Assembly: GCA_023407575.1 (NCBI GenBank)
Contig: JAEYLX010000069.1
Coordinates: forward strand, 124,001-188,000
DNA: 64,000 nt
From: Bacillota bacterium
GTDB lineage: Bacteria > Bacillota > Clostridia > Lachnospirales > Lachnospiraceae
Reading direction: 5' to 3'
Under the pieces are notes generated by a model. The model did no database searches and had not been told where the DNA came from. It saw only the letters and a list, made by a program, of their open reading frames with translations. Position numbers and translations under genes: made by a program. Shown in pieces: positions 61,193 through 64,000 of this stretch. Numbering within the stretch: position 1 is the stretch's first letter; every line of letters begins with the position of its first letter.

Positions 61193-61375
61193 ATGAAATA
61201 TATATGTGCGTATTGTAAAACAGAGGTAAAATGGGATGATATGTTTTGCCCAAAGTGTGGCAGAGACATTTACCGACGAAAAAGATTGATTACAAAGCTT
61301 GATAAATATGCACCTATAATGCTTGCTATTGGAGTAACATTGTTTATTATAGCTTTTATCATGGAAATATTTTAG
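61193..61375 (+). CDS. Zinc-ribbon single-span membrane protein
   Basis: 60 residues. CAYC-x11-CPKCG forms a zinc ribbon at the N-terminus, a basic stretch RRKRLITK follows, and the C-terminus is one membrane helix (IMLAIGVTLFIIAFIMEIF). Common small clostridial layout, of unknown role. AAGGAGAAAAGTGTA before ATG; own promoter and terminator. Confidence 0.85.
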   Translation: MKYICAYCKTEVKWDDMFCPKCGRDIYRRKRLITKLDKYAPIMLAIGVTLFIIAFIMEIF

Positions 61376-61385
61376 TTAGATAATT

Positions 61386-61432
61386 ACCACTACCCAATTA
61401 TGAAATGAAACCTAAAGGTTGGTGGTTTTTTT
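61386..61432 (+). terminator. Terminator after zinc-ribbon membrane protein
   Basis: ACCAC (61386-61390) pairs with GTGGT (61422-61426), extended imperfectly by ACCC/GGTT. T-run follows. Confidence 0.7.
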
Positions 61433-61600
61433 GAGAAAAATCTATGATTAATAGAGTTGGCTTCATGCTCTTACAAATATTTCATAAGTTAGCTAAAGAA
61501 TATAACTTGTTGTATAATCTTTTTAATGATACTACAAGCGGATAATTTGCTTGATCGTTATATAGTTGACGCTGATGGTAATTAAAGTGGGGTATTTAAA

Positions 61601-61771
61601 ATGCGAGCAGTTATTAAGAGAATGACGTGTGAAGACAAATTTGATCGGAAATATTGTTGTTATTGGAAACGTGGCGGAAGAAAGATAAAACAATCAAATC
61701 GTAAACTATTTCGAAGAAGACTTAAAAATAGTACAAATAGAGAGTACACTGTTTTTAATAAGGAAAAGTAA
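61601..61771 (+). CDS. Small basic protein of unknown function
   Basis: 56 residues, ATG after GTGGGGTATTTAAA. Very basic (KRMTCEDKFDRKYCCYWKRG, KLFRRRLKN), with three Cys near the middle and no hydrophobic segment. Codon choice matches the neighbours. A -10-like TATAAT lies at 61513. It is followed 31 nt later by another unknown gene and may be cotranscribed. It resembles short basic proteins often seen in clostridial accessory regions; I cannot name the family. Confidence 0.65.
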   Translation: MRAVIKRMTCEDKFDRKYCCYWKRGGRKIKQSNRKLFRRRLKNSTNREYTVFNKEK

Positions 61772-61802
61772 ATTTTGTTCCCATATGAGTAGGAGAAAAA
61801 TT

Positions 61803-62432
61803 GTGAAGCTAATTAAAAGAAAAATAACTGTCCATGGGGGGAAAGAAGTTTTTGTTTTAACACCATATGAGATTAGTTGGAATGTAATGGCTGGACATGA
61901 TAATAAAGATTTTGTTTTAGTTTGGGGCAATGGAAGTGGATATAAGCATTTAACAGAGTGTTTTTCGATAGCAGCAGAACTACATAAAAATGAAATCCTA
62001 TATTTACCAGCAAGTTATAGAGCGAGTGAGGAGTTTAATAATACATTTCTAGGATGTAAATACAATTATAATATTATCTGTATGAACTACTGTGAAACTC
62101 AACTTTCATCTAAGGAAATTGAAGAAATTCTAAAAATTAAAGTATGCACAGAAGAGATTGTTAATAGAAATCCTAAGATTAATACTGAATTTATTGATAG
62201 GTGGAAAACTAATAAGCGGCTGACAGTTAAAATTCATAAAAGGAATATGTATATATCGACAAATAGTGATGGATTTAAGTCGCTATCGCATGGGGCTTAT
62301 AATTTGACTGAATATGGAGACGAATATATGGAAGACTTACCTCATATGCACTATGACTGGGGTGAAAATACTGCTGCAAGCGTCGGAGTGACACTGTATT
62401 ATTGGAATGATAGAGACGAAAGGAATGGTTGA
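61803..62432 (+). CDS. Uncharacterised protein
   Basis: 209 residues from the GTG at 61803 (7 nt after AGGAG); an ATG at 61785 is in frame but precedes that site. The sequence has LVWGNGSGYKHLTECFSIAAE, NIICMNYCETQLSSKEI and a C-terminal HMHYDWGENTAASVGVTLYYW. No signal peptide or membrane segment. Possibly toxin/immunity-related given the neighbouring small genes, but I recognise no family. Confidence 0.65.
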   Translation: MKLIKRKITVHGGKEVFVLTPYEISWNVMAGHDNKDFVLVWGNGSGYKHLTECFSIAAELHKNEILYLPASYRASEEFNNTFLGCKYNYNIICMNYCETQLSSKEIEEILKIKVCTEEIVNRNPKINTEFIDRWKTNKRLTVKIHKRNMYISTNSDGFKSLSHGAYNLTEYGDEYMEDLPHMHYDWGENTAASVGVTLYYWNDRDERNG

Positions 62433-62537
62433 AGTAAATTCATAGTTCTTGCATCAAGGTTTACATTGTGTTATCATTTGCTAAAATGATACTTAATGGA
62501 TGAATTAATATATTTTGACTAAATATGAGGATATGCT

Positions 62538-64000
62538 ATGGACTACATGGAGTATGAGGAATATATTAGAGAGTGGATTAATCAAGTGCTTAGTTCTCGA
62601 ATCAAGAATACGGAGCTTACAATTAAGAATTGCAAGCTGATTTTTGATTATGCAAGGGATAATAAGGATAGTAAATTATTGGGGTTTTCTTATTATTATC
62701 TTGCAGAGTCTTATTTTATTGAAAACAAATATGAAGATTTCATTAAAAACCTTATATTAGGACTTGAATATCAACAAAAAGCAACTCTCGTTAATTTGAT
62801 TTCCAAATCATACAATATGTTAGGAATTAATGCAGAAAATCAAGGCAATATATCAGCTGCAATTGATTATTTTATGATTTCATTGAGATATAGTCAAAAA
62901 TATGAATTAGATCATGAAGCAGGCATTGTTTATACAAATATAGGACAAATATATATAAAACTAAAGGACTATAAATTAGCAAAAGAGTGTTTAGAAAAGG
63001 CCAATCATAGTTTTGGTAATGAGGTAGATAACGCCAATTATTCTCAAAATAATATGATTTTAGAAACCACCTTGGCAACCTGCTATATCCGACTTGAAGA
63101 TATGGATTCCGCTCGAAGTTATTTTAATAAAATCCAAAAGGTACGAGATAAATATCTAGTTGATATCCATAACCAAATAATTCTCTATAGTTTTGAAGCA
63201 AACTATTATGATGCAATAAAAGATTACAATAACTTAAACCAAAGCGTTAATTATTTAATAGAGTTAATAGAGGAAATCCCGTCTCTTTTAGATATATACG
63301 ATGAAGCATTCCTATTATGTGATTTACTAACAACAAATAAGCGCTTTGATGATTTACTTAAGGTAATCTCGAGAATGGAAGTATTAACAAAACAAGCTGG
63401 AATAACGAATATGCTGTTGCAAATATTAAAGCTTAAAATCAAGTACTTTGATTTGGTACAAGATAAAGCGGCATATCTTGAAGCTTGTTCAGAGTATTAT
63501 GAACTATCGGATCAACTGGAATCTGAAGGTAAGACGAATGAGTTAAGAGCTATAGAACTTAGAATTGACTTAGAGCAGATTAAAGAAAAACAAGAAATAA
63601 TTCAAAAAGAAAACCAAATATTATTAGAAAAGTCAGAAAGGGATTCTTTAACAAAACTTCCAAATCGAGAAAAATTAAACAGTTATTCTGAACTGGCTTT
63701 TAACAGAGCCTATGAAAATCAAACAAGTCTTGGGATTGAGGTATTTGATATTGACTATTTCAAGCAATATAATGACACTTATGGACATCAAGCAGGAGAT
63801 ATTTGCCTCAAAAAGATAACAAAATTATTACATAGACTTATGAATAATGGAATATTTTGTGCTCGTTATGGTGGGGATGAATTTATTATTATTTATGAGA
63901 ATATGACAGATGATGAGATTATGGCTATTGCAAAGAAACTACAGCAAGATGTACTTGATTTAAACTTAAAAGTGGAAGGTCCACAAGAATACATTAATAT
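62538..64000 (+). CDS. TPR-repeat diguanylate cyclase (GGDEF), 3' end outside window
   Basis: 487 codons visible. The N-terminal ~370 residues are helical TPR-like repeats (SKSYNMLGINAENQGNISAA, HEAGIVYTNIGQIYIKLKDY, YKLAKECLEKANHSF). A coiled-coil linker (EQIKEKQEIIQKENQILLEK) leads to the GGDEF domain: RDSLTKLPNREKL, FDIDYFKQYNDTYGHQAGD and RYGGDEF (445-449). The intact GGDEF predicts c-di-GMP synthesis; the RxxD inhibitory site is not seen. No membrane segment, so the TPR part is probably a cytosolic sensor or docking surface. ATG after GAGG. Confidence 0.93.
   Translation, partial: MDYMEYEEYIREWINQVLSSRIKNTELTIKNCKLIFDYARDNKDSKLLGFSYYYLAESYFIENKYEDFIKNLILGLEYQQKATLVNLISKSYNMLGINAENQGNISAAIDYFMISLRYSQKYELDHEAGIVYTNIGQIYIKLKDYKLAKECLEKANHSFGNEVDNANYSQNNMILETTLATCYIRLEDMDSARSYFNKIQKVRDKYLVDIHNQIILYSFEANYYDAIKDYNNLNQSVNYLIELIEEIPSLLDIYDEAFLLCDLLTTNKRFDDLLKVISRMEVLTKQAGITNMLLQILKLKIKYFDLVQDKAAYLEACSEYYELSDQLESEGKTNELRAIELRIDLEQIKEKQEIIQKENQILLEKSERDSLTKLPNREKLNSYSELAFNRAYENQTSLGIEVFDIDYFKQYNDTYGHQAGDICLKKITKLLHRLMNNGIFCARYGGDEFIIIYENMTDDEIMAIAKKLQQDVLDLNLKVEGPQEYIN

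Overview
The window is low-GC Firmicutes chromosomal DNA. It has strong Shine-Dalgarno sites, a phenylalanine T-box leader, a complete spoIIIAA-AH sporulation operon, and the order asp23-nusB-xseA-xseB-ispA-dxs-tlyA-nadK-argR. Together these point to an endospore-forming clostridium, most likely a Lachnospiraceae member of the Clostridium phytofermentans type. That assignment is inferred from gene content and order; no rRNA is present. I saw no tRNA or rRNA genes, no CRISPR array, no intact transposase and no prophage.

Positions 1-16,700 are mostly housekeeping. They hold a cut-off CheX-like protein (minus strand), argS, a DUF815-type ATPase, a Nudix-like protein with a degenerate box, and pyrimidine genes in two blocks (pyrC-pyrF, then pyrK-pyrD-pyrE). 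The blocks are separated by lepB, a roughly 158-nt near-perfect inverted repeat, an AT-rich 13-bp satellite, a cyclophilin gene and a YjbQ-family gene. A 50-residue membrane protein, queA, a minimal kinase-like protein, an FAD-dependent dehydrogenase and a HAD phosphatase follow.

Positions 17,000-29,800 open with two adjacent paralogous secreted beta-rich proteins that I do not recognise. Next come a T-box leader with UUC specifier controlling pheS-pheT, a GNAT acetyltransferase, mscL with a zinc-ribbon tail, and yqeG-aroK-aroQ-pepP-efp.

Positions 29,800-43,800 are an accessory region between efp and the aroE/spoIIIA block, two loci that are close together in many Firmicutes. It carries AraC-type regulators with effector domains, a PadR operon, an LRR lipoprotein, secreted and membrane proteins, GNAT, metallo-beta-lactamase-fold and VOC proteins, and a decayed gene. 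Its intergenic DNA is repetitive. The last codons and terminator of efp recur about 1.34 kb downstream, a roughly 45-nt leader block recurs three times, and related terminator hairpins recur four times. This suggests growth by duplication and insertion at the efp 3' end.

Positions 43,800-58,300 hold aroE (minus strand), spoIIIAA-AH (forespore-mother cell channel), asp23, and the conserved nusB-to-argR group (transcription, DNA repair, isoprenoid synthesis, NADP synthesis, arginine regulation). Positions 58,400-64,000 hold a chemoreceptor, yebC, a frameshifted remnant, several small unknown genes, and a TPR-GGDEF diguanylate cyclase cut by the window edge.
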